The notes under the pieces: model-generated
The model's database searches: none
What the model was told of the DNA's origin: nothing
The model's input: the letters and a program-made list of their open reading frames with translations, nothing else
In this document: piece by piece, positions 9,093 to 18,663 of the stretch
How positions within the stretch are numbered: the stretch's first letter is position 1
Layout of the letters: every line of letters starts with the position of its first letter
DNA from: CAZHZT01 sp964537285
Lineage (GTDB): Bacteria; Bacteroidota; Bacteroidia; Chitinophagales; Saprospiraceae
NCBI GenBank assembly: GCA_964537285.1
Contig: CAZHZT010000002.1
Location: 1 to 64,000 of the forward strand
Reading direction: 5' to 3'
DNA: 64,000 nucleotides
Translations under genes and position numbers: made by a program

Positions 9093-9992
9093 CGAAAATA
9101 CAATATTTTCTGATTCGGTCCACTCCTTGAGTTCGTTTTGGTCAAAACGGCTTAAGGGTGACAAATTTCCTTCAGGAGTTATTTTGTGAGCTGAAAAACC
9201 TGAATTTATCATTAGTTGAACGGCATTTTGATGTGTCTTAATCAGTTGATTATGTTCATTTTTTCTGAGTTCTACTGCAAGTAAAGGATCACTTGTTTTT
9301 AAATAATTTTTTATGCTCCTCAAAACAGCTTCCTCGGCTCCTTCTACATCGATCTTAATGATTCGGGGTTTCAGTTCATTTTTTTGTAAAAAGTTGTCAA
9401 TTACAATCGTCTCTACAAGGTTTTCTTTGAGTTTTAGCTTTTTGAACCAGTTCGTGTTTTTGTACTGCTCGACGTCCAGAGAATTGTATTCAGAATACTT
9501 GTTCGGAAGCTCGAAAAAACGCTGTGTCCCTTCTTTGTCTGAGGCAGCTGCATGGTAGGTCTTCATGTTTTGTCTGCCTGCTGCATTTTGTTGTAAAATG
9601 TAGAACGTTGTTTGACTTGGTTCAATAGAAATTACTTGCCCGGTTTTTCCTACTAATTTCGATGCTAATAGTGAAAAATATCCGAAATGCGCCCCGATGT
9701 CGAGGAATGAATCTCCCTCCTGAAGGCTCTGGATAATAAATTTCGCTAATCGAGTCTCTGAGCTGTGCGTTTTTCCTCCTGTTAAGTAGATATCCAGGGC
9801 AGAAGGAAGCATAAGGTGCATATCCTCTCCAAAAAAGGTTTTGACCTTGATCTCTTTTTCAAATGATGGGATTAACCAATATAAACTAGTTGCTTGCAGA
9901 TATCTCCATGGCCTTTTTAACAGGCGCTTCCATCTCGGAGCACCAGCCAGTTTTTCCAGTTCTTTAACCTTCTTTTGTAATAGTAATTTCAT
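9078..9992 (-). CDS. FkbM-family methyltransferase
   Basis: A 304-residue SAM-dependent methyltransferase. Motif I is FLDIGAHFGYFSLLASKLVG near residue 117, followed by the acidic strand VISIEPS and the FkbM stretch PRIIKIDVEGAEEAVL. FkbM enzymes O-methylate sugars or polyketides. The neighbouring Wzz-like and O-antigen ligase-like genes suggest a surface polysaccharide, but the acceptor is unknown. It ends inside the family A hairpin. Confidence 0.85.
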   Translation of the reverse strand: MKLLLQKKVKELEKLAGAPRWKRLLKRPWRYLQATSLYWLIPSFEKEIKVKTFFGEDMHLMLPSALDIYLTGGKTHSSETRLAKFIIQSLQEGDSFLDIGAHFGYFSLLASKLVGKTGQVISIEPSQTTFYILQQNAAGRQNMKTYHAAASDKEGTQRFFELPNKYSEYNSLDVEQYKNTNWFKKLKLKENLVETIVIDNFLQKNELKPRIIKIDVEGAEEAVLRSIKNYLKTSDPLLAVELRKNEHNQLIKTHQNAVQLMINSGFSAHKITPEGNLSPLSRFDQNELKEWTESENIVFSKNPE

Positions 9993-10023
9993 AATTTTGC
10001 TCTTTAATCACTAACTTATGAAA

Positions 10024-10180
10024 GGGCCTTCCCAAAAGTAATTCTTTGTTTTTGTAAGGGAATTTTGTTTTAAAAGAGGCTTTATTTTGAGGCTTTTCGA
10101 AAAAAAATCCTCAAAATAAAGCCTCTTTTCAATAAAAAATATTTCTCCCTCGAGCAAAGAACTACTTTTTGGACAGTCCC
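10024..10180. repeat. Family C long hairpin
   Basis: The inner stem is perfect over 21 bases (10072-10092 with 10109-10129). Outer arms pair imperfectly, starting GGGCCTTCCCAAAAGTAATTC and ending CAAAGAACTACTTTTTGGACAGTCCC. The outer arm aligns along its length with the hairpin at 16427-16566. It lies between divergent genes, so it is not simply a terminator. Confidence 0.75.
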
Positions 10181-10195
10181 GTGAAAATTAATTTC

Positions 10196-10224
10196 TTGTA
10201 AATGCCTAGAATCAAGTAACTTTG
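10196..10224 (+). promoter_or_regulatory. Promoter of the Wzz-like gene
   Basis: A -33 TTG at 10196-10198, an 18-base spacer and an exact -7 box TAACTTTG at 10217-10224 fit the Bacteroidota primary sigma consensus TTG-N17-23-TAnnTTTG. The first ATG follows 20 bases later. Confidence 0.6.
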
Positions 10225-10244
10225 GCCCGCAATTCAGCCATTGC

Positions 10245-11375
10245 ATGAATTTAATGAAGAACATGAGTACACAAGAAAATGCTATCGATCTGATAAAAGC
10301 CGTCATGAAGTGGCGAAAGACCATCCTTTGGGTCTGTATCGGCACTGCTGTTCTAACAGCGGCTATTTCTCTTATCTTTTTATCTAACTACTATCAATCC
10401 ACTACGATATTTTTCTCTGCCAGCCCTAAAATGGCCCAGGCCGATATTGTTTTTGGCTGGGGAAGTGGAGAAATGCGCTACTACGGAGATGATTTTGATA
10501 CTGATCGTATCATTACCATCGCTGAATCTAATGAAGTCATTGACTATTTGGTCGATAGTTTTGACCTTTTTGAACATTACGATATCGACACTGCTTCTCA
10601 AAGAGCTTCCTTCAAAGTTGGTAAAGTTTTTAAAAAACTTTATGATGTTCAAAAAAATAAACGCGAAGCTATTGAATTATCTGTCGAAGACACGGATCCT
10701 GAGATAGCCATGCGCATGGCGAATGCTGCAAGAGAAAAAGTGAACGAAATTGGCAAAATGCTGGTCAAAAATAGTCAAAAAGACTTGGTGCTGGCTTATC
10801 AAAGCAATCTGAAAGAAATGGATAATACCATGAAAATGCTTTCTGATAGCCTCATGCGCTCGCGAACAAAATATGGAATATATAGTACCACCAGCCAAAG
10901 CGAAGTCTATTCCAGTATCTCTGCTAAAGCCACCTCTCGTCTGGCTGGTGAGAAAGCTAAGCTGGCACTTTATCAGGAAGGGTATAGTGTTCCCAGGGAT
11001 TCTGTCCGGAAAACTAAAGCCCGGATTGCTAACCTGGAACAACAGCTTAGCGTGGTAGATAATCAAATCCAACAATTTAACAATGGAATGGGGCTGGTTT
11101 CAGTGCTCGAAGGTATGTTGTCGGATATGAGTGAAAGACGAAGCCGCATGGCTACTTTGTATCAACAGCTTATGGCTACTTACACCTCCGAAATCAATGC
11201 TATTCATTTAGTCGAAGAAGGCTTGTTGCCTATCGTGAAGTCCCGGCCAAAGCGGTCTATAATAGTAATTGTGGCTACTATTGTAGCGTTTGTAGTTATG
11301 TTGGGAATTGCTATTGTGAGTGAAATGGCTAAACAGCTTAATTGGAAAGAACTATTGAGCGATAAAAAGGAGTAA
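10245..11375 (+). CDS. Wzz/chain-length determinant-like inner-membrane protein
   Basis: About 376 residues with a membrane helix near residues 30-50, a long alpha-helical periplasmic region (150-320) and a second helix near 345-365, the layout of polysaccharide co-polymerases. No C-terminal tyrosine kinase domain is present. Such proteins set O-antigen or capsule chain length, or help export. In-frame ATGs also occur at 10254 and 10263; MSTQENAIDL from 10263 would be an equally good start. It is followed by an O-antigen ligase-like gene, which supports a polysaccharide role. Confidence 0.75.
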   Translation: MNLMKNMSTQENAIDLIKAVMKWRKTILWVCIGTAVLTAAISLIFLSNYYQSTTIFFSASPKMAQADIVFGWGSGEMRYYGDDFDTDRIITIAESNEVIDYLVDSFDLFEHYDIDTASQRASFKVGKVFKKLYDVQKNKREAIELSVEDTDPEIAMRMANAAREKVNEIGKMLVKNSQKDLVLAYQSNLKEMDNTMKMLSDSLMRSRTKYGIYSTTSQSEVYSSISAKATSRLAGEKAKLALYQEGYSVPRDSVRKTKARIANLEQQLSVVDNQIQQFNNGMGLVSVLEGMLSDMSERRSRMATLYQQLMATYTSEINAIHLVEEGLLPIVKSRPKRSIIVIVATIVAFVVMLGIAIVSEMAKQLNWKELLSDKKE

Positions 11376-11412
11376 TCATAAATTAGGGTTCGCCCTCGTC
11401 AAAAAAGTAAAC

Positions 11413-12843
11413 TTGAAGCTTTTTAAAGATAAAACACCTTCAGAAGTCATAATTACTGCAGCGGCCATAATCTTTCTGGCTTCTGTATTTATTGCGGTCG
11501 GAACCGAGTCGTACTTCCTCGTGGGGATTCCTGTCTTTTTATTGATTGTTTTTGTCGCAATCGTCGATTTCAAGAAATTATTTTTTCTACTCCTTTTCAG
11601 CCTTCCCTTTTCAATTGAAACTTCCCTGCCGGGAGGTATTGGGACCGACCTGCCTTCCGAGCCGCTTATGGTGGGTATGTTAGTGATAATGATTTTTTTT
11701 ACTTTACAAAGAGCTCCTTCAATGGGAGGGCGCTTTTTGGTGCATCCCATTTCATTATTGTTGCTAATGCATTATTGTTGGGTGGTTACTACAACGCTTA
11801 CCACAAGCGAGGAGGTTGTATCCATAAAATATCTACTGGCCAAAACCTGGTATATTGGAGTTTTCTACTTTATGGCAGGCTACCTGTTGAAAAGGGAAAT
11901 CGACCTGAAGAACTTCGTGGCGGTCATCATGATCCCCTTAACGATTACGATGATGATCGTGCTGGGAAGGCATGCCGCGGAAGGCTTTTCCTTTAAGGAG
12001 GTCCATTTTGTTATGGGACCTTTTTACCGGAACCATGTTATCTACGCCGCACTGATCGCTGTATTCTTACCCTTTTTATGGTATGCTAAACGGTGGTTTA
12101 AAGGGTTCAATATATATCTTTGGGGAGGATTGATACTGTTTTCATTGATCGCAATTCAGTTTGCCTATACACGAGCAGCATATATTGGGCTTTTTCTGGC
12201 GGTTGTATCCTATTTTGTATTTAAAATGCGCCTTATGAAATGGGTGCTGGGCATTTCAAGTGCTATTGCGCTAGCCATTATTATCTTTCTGGCTGCCCAG
12301 AATCGTTTTCTCGATTATGCACCGAATTACGAAAAGACCATCACGCATACGCGTTTTGATAACCTTGTAGAAGCTACTTATAAGATGGAAGATATTTCCA
12401 CTATGGAGCGCGTATATCGATGGGTCGCCGGGGCATACATGGTGGCGGATAAGCCTGTTTTTGGTTTCGGCCCGGGGAATTTTTACTTTTTCTATGAAAC
12501 TTACACCGTCAATCGCTTCCAAACCTACGTGAGTAACAATGAAGATAAATCGGGAATACACAACTATTTCTTAATGGTTGCGGTTGAACAAGGTATTCCG
12601 GGAGCGGTGATCTTCCTGATTCTTTGCTTTACAGTCCTGATTTATGGTGAAAATGTTTATCATCGCCTGGAACCGGGCTGGCAGCGCGATATGCTGATGG
12701 CGGCATTGTTATCTACCATCGTTATTGATGCCCTTTTATTAGTTAATGATTTGGTGGAAACCGATAAGGTTGGCTCGTTGTTCTTTATCAATATGGCCCT
12801 AATTGTGAACCTGGGGAGGGTCCGGGAGGAAAAGGGGGGATAA
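11413..12843 (+). CDS. O-antigen ligase/Wzy-like membrane protein
   Basis: A 476-residue protein with about 11 to 12 membrane segments. Near residues 250-262 it has YTRAAYIGLFLAVV, and later a large periplasmic loop with GFGPGNFYFF and SGIHNYFLMVAVEQG, the WzyC/WaaL-type loop with the conserved histidine. It joins or polymerises surface glycans. No ATG is available near the N-terminus; a TTG at 11413 giving MKLFKDKTPS is the best start. It lies 37 bases after the Wzz-like gene, so probably one operon. Confidence 0.82.
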   Translation: MKLFKDKTPSEVIITAAAIIFLASVFIAVGTESYFLVGIPVFLLIVFVAIVDFKKLFFLLLFSLPFSIETSLPGGIGTDLPSEPLMVGMLVIMIFFTLQRAPSMGGRFLVHPISLLLLMHYCWVVTTTLTTSEEVVSIKYLLAKTWYIGVFYFMAGYLLKREIDLKNFVAVIMIPLTITMMIVLGRHAAEGFSFKEVHFVMGPFYRNHVIYAALIAVFLPFLWYAKRWFKGFNIYLWGGLILFSLIAIQFAYTRAAYIGLFLAVVSYFVFKMRLMKWVLGISSAIALAIIIFLAAQNRFLDYAPNYEKTITHTRFDNLVEATYKMEDISTMERVYRWVAGAYMVADKPVFGFGPGNFYFFYETYTVNRFQTYVSNNEDKSGIHNYFLMVAVEQGIPGAVIFLILCFTVLIYGENVYHRLEPGWQRDMLMAALLSTIVIDALLLVNDLVETDKVGSLFFINMALIVNLGRVREEKGG

Positions 12844-13038
12844 AAGGCTAAAGAGAAAGGACCACCAGAAGGAACGTTTGATAAAGTTCGAGTGTTATGA
12901 CTTTTCAAGTGATACCTATATTGCACTGGATCATGGCACGACGCACGAAGTAGCGGCGAAGCTAAACTGCTTTCAGTTCTTGCTAATCAGGGCTTTGAGC
13001 AGCTCAGGGTCAGTGCAAAATAGCATCATATGGTTATG

Positions 13039-13072
13039 TTGTTTAATTTCGTGAATTACTTACTTATATTTG
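13039..13072 (+). promoter_or_regulatory. Promoter of ileS
   Basis: TTG at 13039-13041, a 23-base spacer and an exact -7 box TATATTTG at 13065-13072. The ATG of ileS follows at 13094. The rest of the 12844-13093 gap holds only a weak inverted pair (near 12914-12930 and 13007-13025). Confidence 0.6.
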
Positions 13073-13093
13073 CGGTCTAAAAAAGAAGCACCT

Positions 13094-16000
13094 ATGTATA
13101 AGGAACTGAAATACTTGAATCTGCCCGAAATCGATAAAGAAACGCTCCGGTTTTGGGAAGAACACCGGATCTTCGAGAAAAGTGTATCCGAAAGAAGTGA
13201 GGAAAATAGCTTCGTTTTTTATGAAGGTCCCCCTTCTGCCAATGGCAAACCGGGTATTCACCACGTTATGGGACGTACCGTTAAGGATATTTTCTGCCGC
13301 TTTCAAACAATGAAAGGCAAACAGGTGAACCGGAAAGGAGGCTGGGACACCCACGGTCTTCCTATTGAACTTAGCGTTGAAAAAGAACTGGGAATCACCA
13401 AAGAAGATATCGGTAAAACCATAAGCGTAGACGAATACAATCAAAAGTGCCGCGAAACAGTCATGCGCTACAAAAACCTTTGGGATGACCTCACCATAAA
13501 AATGGGTTATTGGGTAGATCTGGACAATCCTTACATCACTTTTGAAAATGACTATATAGAGTCCGTATGGTACCTCCTGAAACAATTGTACGATAAGGAT
13601 CTCTTATATAAAGGCTACACCATCCAACCATACTCACCTGCCGCTGGTACAGGCTTAAGCTCCCATGAGTTGAATATGCCGGGAGCCTATAAGGATGTAA
13701 AAGATACTTCCGCTGTAGCTCAGTTTAAAGTGATTCGAAATGAGAAATCTGAATTCCTTTATGAAGGTCTTGAAGAAGGAGAGGAGGTGCACTTCATTGC
13801 CTGGACCACTACTCCATGGACCTTACCTTCAAATGTTGCCTTGGCTGTAGGGGCTAAAATTGAGTATGTACGGGTTAAAACCTTTAATCCATACACTAAA
13901 TTGCCCGTTAATCTTATCCTTGCTAAAGATCTTCTTAGTAAATGGTTTAAACCTGAAAATGCTGAATTATCCTTCGAAGATTATAAGCCAGCGGATAAAA
14001 AAATTCCATTCAAAGTAACAGCCTCCTACAAAGGAGCTGATTTTGAATTGATTGATTATGAACAGCTCCTTCCTTTTGTACAGCCTGATGACGGGGAGGC
14101 TTTTAAAGTACTTATTGGTGATTTTGTATCTACCGAAGATGGTACGGGAATCGTACACATCGCTCCTTCATTCGGTGCCGACGATATGCGCGTAGGGAAA
14201 AAATATGGCATGGGGTCGTTGACCTTAGTTGACAAACAAGGTAAGTTTACGGATGAAGCTGGAGAATTTGCAGGGCGCTATGTTAAGGATTATAAAAATG
14301 AAGGGGAAAGTTATCGAAATGTAGATATCGATATTTCTATAAAACTGAAAGAGGAAAATAAGGCTTTCAACGTTCAAAAATATAGCCACAATTACCCGCA
14401 TTGCTGGCGCACAGACAAACCTGTTTTGTATTATCCCCTTGATAGTTGGTTTATCAAATCCACCGCGCTAAAAGATCGCATGACAGCGTTGAACAATACC
14501 ATAAACTGGAAGCCTGCACATACCGGGGAAAAGCGCTTTGGAAACTGGCTGGAAAACCTTCAGGACTGGAATTTGTCCAGATCGCGCTTCTGGGGAATTC
14601 CGCTTCCTATATGGCGTTCTGAAGATGGAGTGCAAGAGAAGTGCATTGGCTCAGTGGAAGAGCTCCGCGCAGAAGTTGAAAAAGCTGTCGCGGCGGGCTA
14701 TATGTCCAATAATCCTTTTGCAGAAAGCGATGATTTTGATTTGCACCGCCCTTATATTGATGACGTAATTCTGGTGTCTGAAGATGGAAAGCCTATGCGT
14801 CGTGAACCAGATTTGATCGATGTATGGTTTGATAGTGGATCCATGCCTTATGCGCAATGGCACTACCCTTTTGAAAATAAAGAAAAGTTTGAAAAGAATT
14901 TTCCTGCGGACTTCATCGCGGAGGGAGTGGATCAAACGCGTGGATGGTTCTTTACGCTACACGCCATTGCTACTATGGTATTTGACAGTGTGGCATTTAA
15001 AAACGTGATCTCTAATGGCCTGGTATTGGATAAGAATGGGGTGAAAATGTCCAAGCGGTTAGGTAATGCTGTTGATCCTTTTGACACCCTTTCTAAGTAT
15101 GGCGCTGATGCTACCCGGTGGTACATGATCACTAATGCTGCCCCGTGGGATAACCTGAAGTTTGACCTTGCCGGAGTGGAGGAAGTGCAGCGTAAATTTT
15201 TTGGCACGCTTTACAATACCTACTCGTTCTTTGCTCTATATGCTAATATTGATGGCTTTAAATTTGCCGAAGATCGAATTCCAGTGGCTGAAAGAGAAGA
15301 AATTGATCGGTGGATCATGTCTTCCTTGAATACTTTAATTCAAAAAGTGGAAGCCGAATACAGTAATTATGAGCCAACCAATGCGGGCCGCCTGATACAA
15401 CAGTTCGTGGATGAGCAGTTGAGTAATTGGTACGTACGCCTATGCCGGCGTCGCTTCTGGAAAGGCGATTATTCTGCAGATAAAATCGCGGCCTACCAGA
15501 CTTTATACGAATGCTTAATTGTCCTGGCAAAGTTATCTGCTCCTATCGCTCCTTTCTTTTCTGATTGGCTGTACCGCAATCTGAATGAAGTTACAAAACG
15601 CGATACTTATGAATCTGTGCATTTGGCTTTCCTACCTGAAGTAGAGCCGGAAGCGATTAATGTTGAACTGGAAGAGAGAATGGACTACGCCCAGCGGATC
15701 AGTTCACTGGTCTTGTCTATCCGTAAACAAGAAAAAATCAGAGTGCGTCAGCCGCTCCAGAAAGCATTGCTTCCCGTATTGAATGATGCATTCCAACAAC
15801 AAGTTGATCGCGTGAAAGATCTTGTGCTGGCCGAAGTAAATGTTAAGGATCTGGAGTACGTAACGGATACTGAAGGTATTATAAAAAAGGCAATTAAGCC
15901 CAATTTTAAAACCTTGGGTAAACGCCTCGGCAAGAATATGAAGGCTGCTGCTCAGGTGATTGCGCAAATGTCACAAACTGACATTGCTGAACTTGAACGC

Positions 16001-16408
16001 AATAATGCCTACACGCTTTCCATCAATGGAGATGCTTATGAGCTAACCTTAGAGGATTTTATCATTACTTCAGAAGACATCCCGGGGTGGCAGGTAGCAA
16101 ATGACCGAGATGTTACAGTGGCTTTAGATATTTCAATAACGGATAAACTGTTGGCTGAAGGTATGGCTCGCGAATTGGTCAACCGCATCCAAAATATCCG
16201 AAAAAGTAAGGATTTTAATGTGACAGATAAGATTGAGGTAACTGTTCAGAAGCACGAAAGTATTTTAAGTGCCGTAGATCAGTTTAAAAGTTATATCTGT
16301 GCGGAAACATTGGCCACTAAACTGGAGTTGGCAGAAAACGTAAACGGAGAGGCCATTAGCTTGCCAAACGAAGTGGAGCTCCAAATTGAAGTCACACTTA
16401 GCAAATAA
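13094..16408 (+). CDS. ileS: Isoleucine--tRNA ligase
   Basis: A 1104-residue class I aminoacyl-tRNA synthetase that charges tRNA-Ile. The HIGH-type motif is GIHH at residues 54-57 and the KMSKS motif is KMSKR at 651-655. The CP1 editing domain (WTTTPWTLPSN, GTGIVHIAPSFGADD) and the WFDSGSMPYAQWHYPFEN region are intact. The ATG at 13094 is preferred to a TTG at 13070, which overlaps the -7 box. The length and C-terminal part resemble the eukaryote-like IleS2 type common in Bacteroidota, which is often mupirocin-resistant; that assignment is inference. Confidence 0.96.
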   Translation: MYKELKYLNLPEIDKETLRFWEEHRIFEKSVSERSEENSFVFYEGPPSANGKPGIHHVMGRTVKDIFCRFQTMKGKQVNRKGGWDTHGLPIELSVEKELGITKEDIGKTISVDEYNQKCRETVMRYKNLWDDLTIKMGYWVDLDNPYITFENDYIESVWYLLKQLYDKDLLYKGYTIQPYSPAAGTGLSSHELNMPGAYKDVKDTSAVAQFKVIRNEKSEFLYEGLEEGEEVHFIAWTTTPWTLPSNVALAVGAKIEYVRVKTFNPYTKLPVNLILAKDLLSKWFKPENAELSFEDYKPADKKIPFKVTASYKGADFELIDYEQLLPFVQPDDGEAFKVLIGDFVSTEDGTGIVHIAPSFGADDMRVGKKYGMGSLTLVDKQGKFTDEAGEFAGRYVKDYKNEGESYRNVDIDISIKLKEENKAFNVQKYSHNYPHCWRTDKPVLYYPLDSWFIKSTALKDRMTALNNTINWKPAHTGEKRFGNWLENLQDWNLSRSRFWGIPLPIWRSEDGVQEKCIGSVEELRAEVEKAVAAGYMSNNPFAESDDFDLHRPYIDDVILVSEDGKPMRREPDLIDVWFDSGSMPYAQWHYPFENKEKFEKNFPADFIAEGVDQTRGWFFTLHAIATMVFDSVAFKNVISNGLVLDKNGVKMSKRLGNAVDPFDTLSKYGADATRWYMITNAAPWDNLKFDLAGVEEVQRKFFGTLYNTYSFFALYANIDGFKFAEDRIPVAEREEIDRWIMSSLNTLIQKVEAEYSNYEPTNAGRLIQQFVDEQLSNWYVRLCRRRFWKGDYSADKIAAYQTLYECLIVLAKLSAPIAPFFSDWLYRNLNEVTKRDTYESVHLAFLPEVEPEAINVELEERMDYAQRISSLVLSIRKQEKIRVRQPLQKALLPVLNDAFQQQVDRVKDLVLAEVNVKDLEYVTDTEGIIKKAIKPNFKTLGKRLGKNMKAAAQVIAQMSQTDIAELERNNAYTLSINGDAYELTLEDFIITSEDIPGWQVANDRDVTVALDISITDKLLAEGMARELVNRIQNIRKSKDFNVTDKIEVTVQKHESILSAVDQFKSYICAETLATKLELAENVNGEAISLPNEVELQIEVTLSK

Positions 16409-16426
16409 TGGAATGGATAAAGAATA

Positions 16427-16566
16427 AAAAAAGGGCTGTCCCAAATGTAGCTCTCTGTGCTTGGTAAGAAGATTATTTTTGGAGAGAGGCACGCTTCCGC
16501 ACGCCTCTCTCCAGACAAAACCTTCTTACCAAGTACAAAGAACTGCATTTGGGGCAGCCCTTTTTT
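16427..16566. terminator. Family C long hairpin between ileS and rho
   Basis: Arms of 64 bases (16427-16490 and 16503-16566) pair with about eight mismatches around a 12-base loop. The ends are AAAAAAGGGCTG and CAGCCCTTTTTT, so each strand ends in a GC stem followed by a T run. It separates convergent ileS and rho and should terminate both. Confidence 0.85.
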
Positions 16567-16571
16567 ATCTT

Positions 16572-18182
16572 TTATCCATTCATAGATGTCAAAAACTCTT
16601 CATTGCTGGAAGTGCCCATCATATGCTTACGAAGGAACTCCATAGCCTCATCTGGCTTCATATCAGCCAGGTGATTCCGGAGGATAAACATTCTTTGAAG
16701 AGTATCTTTATCTAGTAGTAAGTCTTCTCGGCGTGTGCTGGATTTATTCAGATCGATAGCAGGGAACATTCTCTTATTCGCAAGGTTGCGATCAAGCTGA
16801 AGTTCCATATTACCGGTTCCTTTAAATTCTTCGAAAATTACTCCGTCCATCTTAGAACCAGTGTCAATCAAGGCAGTGGCCAGGATAGTGAGAGAGCCGC
16901 CTCCTTCAATATTACGCGCTGCACCAAAGAACTTCTTAGGCTTGTGAAGTGCTGTAGCCTCCACACCACCAGAAAGGACTTTCCCGCTCGCAGGTGCAAC
17001 AGTGTTGTAGGCACGCGCAAGACGAGTGATGGAGTCAAGGAGGATAACCACATCGTGGCCACATTCTACCAATCTTTTAGCCTTTTCAAGTACAATTCCC
17101 GCTACGCGCACGTGGTTGTCAGCGGGTTCATCGAAGGTAGAAGAAATAACTTCAGCATTAACGCTACGCTTCATGTCCGTTACCTCTTCAGGGCGTTCAT
17201 CTATAAGAAGGACAAGCAGGTAGCAATCAGGGTGGTTTTTAGCAATAGCATTTGCTATGTCTTTGAGTAAGAAAGTCTTACCCGTTTTAGGTTGTGCAAC
17301 GATTAAGCCCCTTTGCCCTTTGCCCAGAGGCGTAAATAAGTCAATCATGCGATTTCCAACATCTCTTCCCGAAGGAGAAGCGATTAAGGAGAACTTTTCT
17401 CTGGGGAATAATGGTGTAAGATAGTCGAAAGGAACGCGGTCGCGCACGTCTTGTGGTTCAAGCCCATTAATTTTAGAAACGCGCAGGAGGGCAAAATATT
17501 TTTCCCCTTCTTTAGGAGGGCGAATAGCCCCACAGACAGTGTCTCCTGTCCTTAAACCAAAGAGTTTAATTTGAGAAGGGGAGACGTATATGTCATCAGG
17601 AGAAGTGATGTAGTTATAGTCTGCGGAACGAAGAAATCCAAAGCCATCCGGCATCATTTCAAGAATGCCCTCCCCTTCAATGATCCCGTCAAGTTCAATA
17701 TTGAACTTAGAATCTTCAGGCTTAGCCGGTTCATCATCCATAGCTGACGCATTATTAGATGGGGCATCATAGGACTGTTTTGTCTCCTGAGTATCTTCCG
17801 GAGTCGGAGAGGAAGAAGCTTCTTTCCTGGACTTTGGTCGATTGTCTTCTTGTTGTTCAGGAGCTTGGGGCTTTTTTCGTGTTCTTCGACGGCGTTCAGA
17901 CTTAGGTTCTTTGGCCTCTTTTTCTTCAGGTTCTTTTTTGTCGTCGTCACCATGCCCGTTATTACTCAGGCTTGGAGGGGTCTGGGGTATTTCTTTTTTT
18001 GGTGTTGAAGTAGAGTCGGAATTCTTTCCTTTTGGAGGGTCATTGCTCAGGGCCTGCTCATCAAGAATTTTGTAAATTAGTTCTTGCTTATTTAGTCGCT
18101 TGTATCCCTTTAGTCCCAATCGCTCGGCTAGTTCTCTAAGTTCGGGAACCAGCATGTCATTTAACTGCAAGATATCATACAT
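16572..18182 (-). CDS. rho: Transcription termination factor Rho
   Basis: A 536-residue Rho, the hexameric RNA helicase that ends transcription. Parts in order: Rho N domain (MYDILQLNDMLVPELREL), a highly charged low-complexity insertion of about 110 residues (rich in K, E, P, S; about residues 50-155), the RNA-binding cold-shock domain (GEGILEMMPDGFGFLRS), and the ATPase core with Walker A QPKTGKTF. The long charged insertion is usual for Bacteroidota Rho. It is convergent with ileS and divergent from serS. Confidence 0.97.
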   Translation of the reverse strand: MYDILQLNDMLVPELRELAERLGLKGYKRLNKQELIYKILDEQALSNDPPKGKNSDSTSTPKKEIPQTPPSLSNNGHGDDDKKEPEEKEAKEPKSERRRRTRKKPQAPEQQEDNRPKSRKEASSSPTPEDTQETKQSYDAPSNNASAMDDEPAKPEDSKFNIELDGIIEGEGILEMMPDGFGFLRSADYNYITSPDDIYVSPSQIKLFGLRTGDTVCGAIRPPKEGEKYFALLRVSKINGLEPQDVRDRVPFDYLTPLFPREKFSLIASPSGRDVGNRMIDLFTPLGKGQRGLIVAQPKTGKTFLLKDIANAIAKNHPDCYLLVLLIDERPEEVTDMKRSVNAEVISSTFDEPADNHVRVAGIVLEKAKRLVECGHDVVILLDSITRLARAYNTVAPASGKVLSGGVEATALHKPKKFFGAARNIEGGGSLTILATALIDTGSKMDGVIFEEFKGTGNMELQLDRNLANKRMFPAIDLNKSSTRREDLLLDKDTLQRMFILRNHLADMKPDEAMEFLRKHMMGTSSNEEFLTSMNG

Positions 18183-18663
18183 AGATAGTGTTGATTTTTG
18201 ACTTTTTGCAAAGTAGTCGTAAGTGTTTGAAGAAATTTTATGAGGTAGTCGATAGGATGGTTGACTCCTCTAGAAGTATTAAATAAATTAAATTGATTAA
18301 ATGCTAAATTATAAAATTAACGGCAATAGAGTATATTAATTGCTCTTCATAAAGAGATTTTCCTCCTATTGCCTAAACAATCATTTTTCCCTGGTATTTG
18401 TGAAAATTAAAGGATCACACTGAACTTAATCACTTAAGGAAACGGAGCTTTCAAAATTGCCTTTCGTATTCGAGATATGATAAAGACTTTGAAAACTCCT
18501 TTGAGAGCTACGGCAAAAATAAACTTTATTTTGAAATTCAAATAGTATCTTTGCAGAAATTGTTTAAAAAAATGCTTTTTTTCGCCAAAATTGGTGCCTT
18601 TTGAGTGAAAATAAATCACAAAAGCTCTATCATCTCCTTTTTATAAACAAATAAAAAAGATTT
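18183..18663. other. Divergent intergenic region between rho and serS
   Basis: This 481-base AT-rich gap holds the promoters of two divergent genes. I see one clear -7 box towards serS (18546-18553). No open frame with codon structure, no long hairpin and no RNA gene were recognised. Unlike most gaps here it carries none of the hairpin families. Confidence 0.6.
18546..18553 (+). promoter_or_regulatory. Candidate -7 box of serS
   Basis: An exact TAnnTTTG match (TATCTTTG). No well-spaced TTG was found upstream, so the call rests on the -7 box alone. The serS start is about 110 bases downstream. Confidence 0.45.

Noticed and set aside
10082..10345. 87-residue minus-strand frame over the Wzz-like start
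   Set aside because: It overlaps the family C hairpin, a good promoter and the start of a real gene on the other strand.
18183..18663. Possible structured leader or RNA gene before serS
   Set aside because: A serine T-box was considered, but no specifier stem or T-box sequence was seen, and T-boxes are not expected in this phylum.
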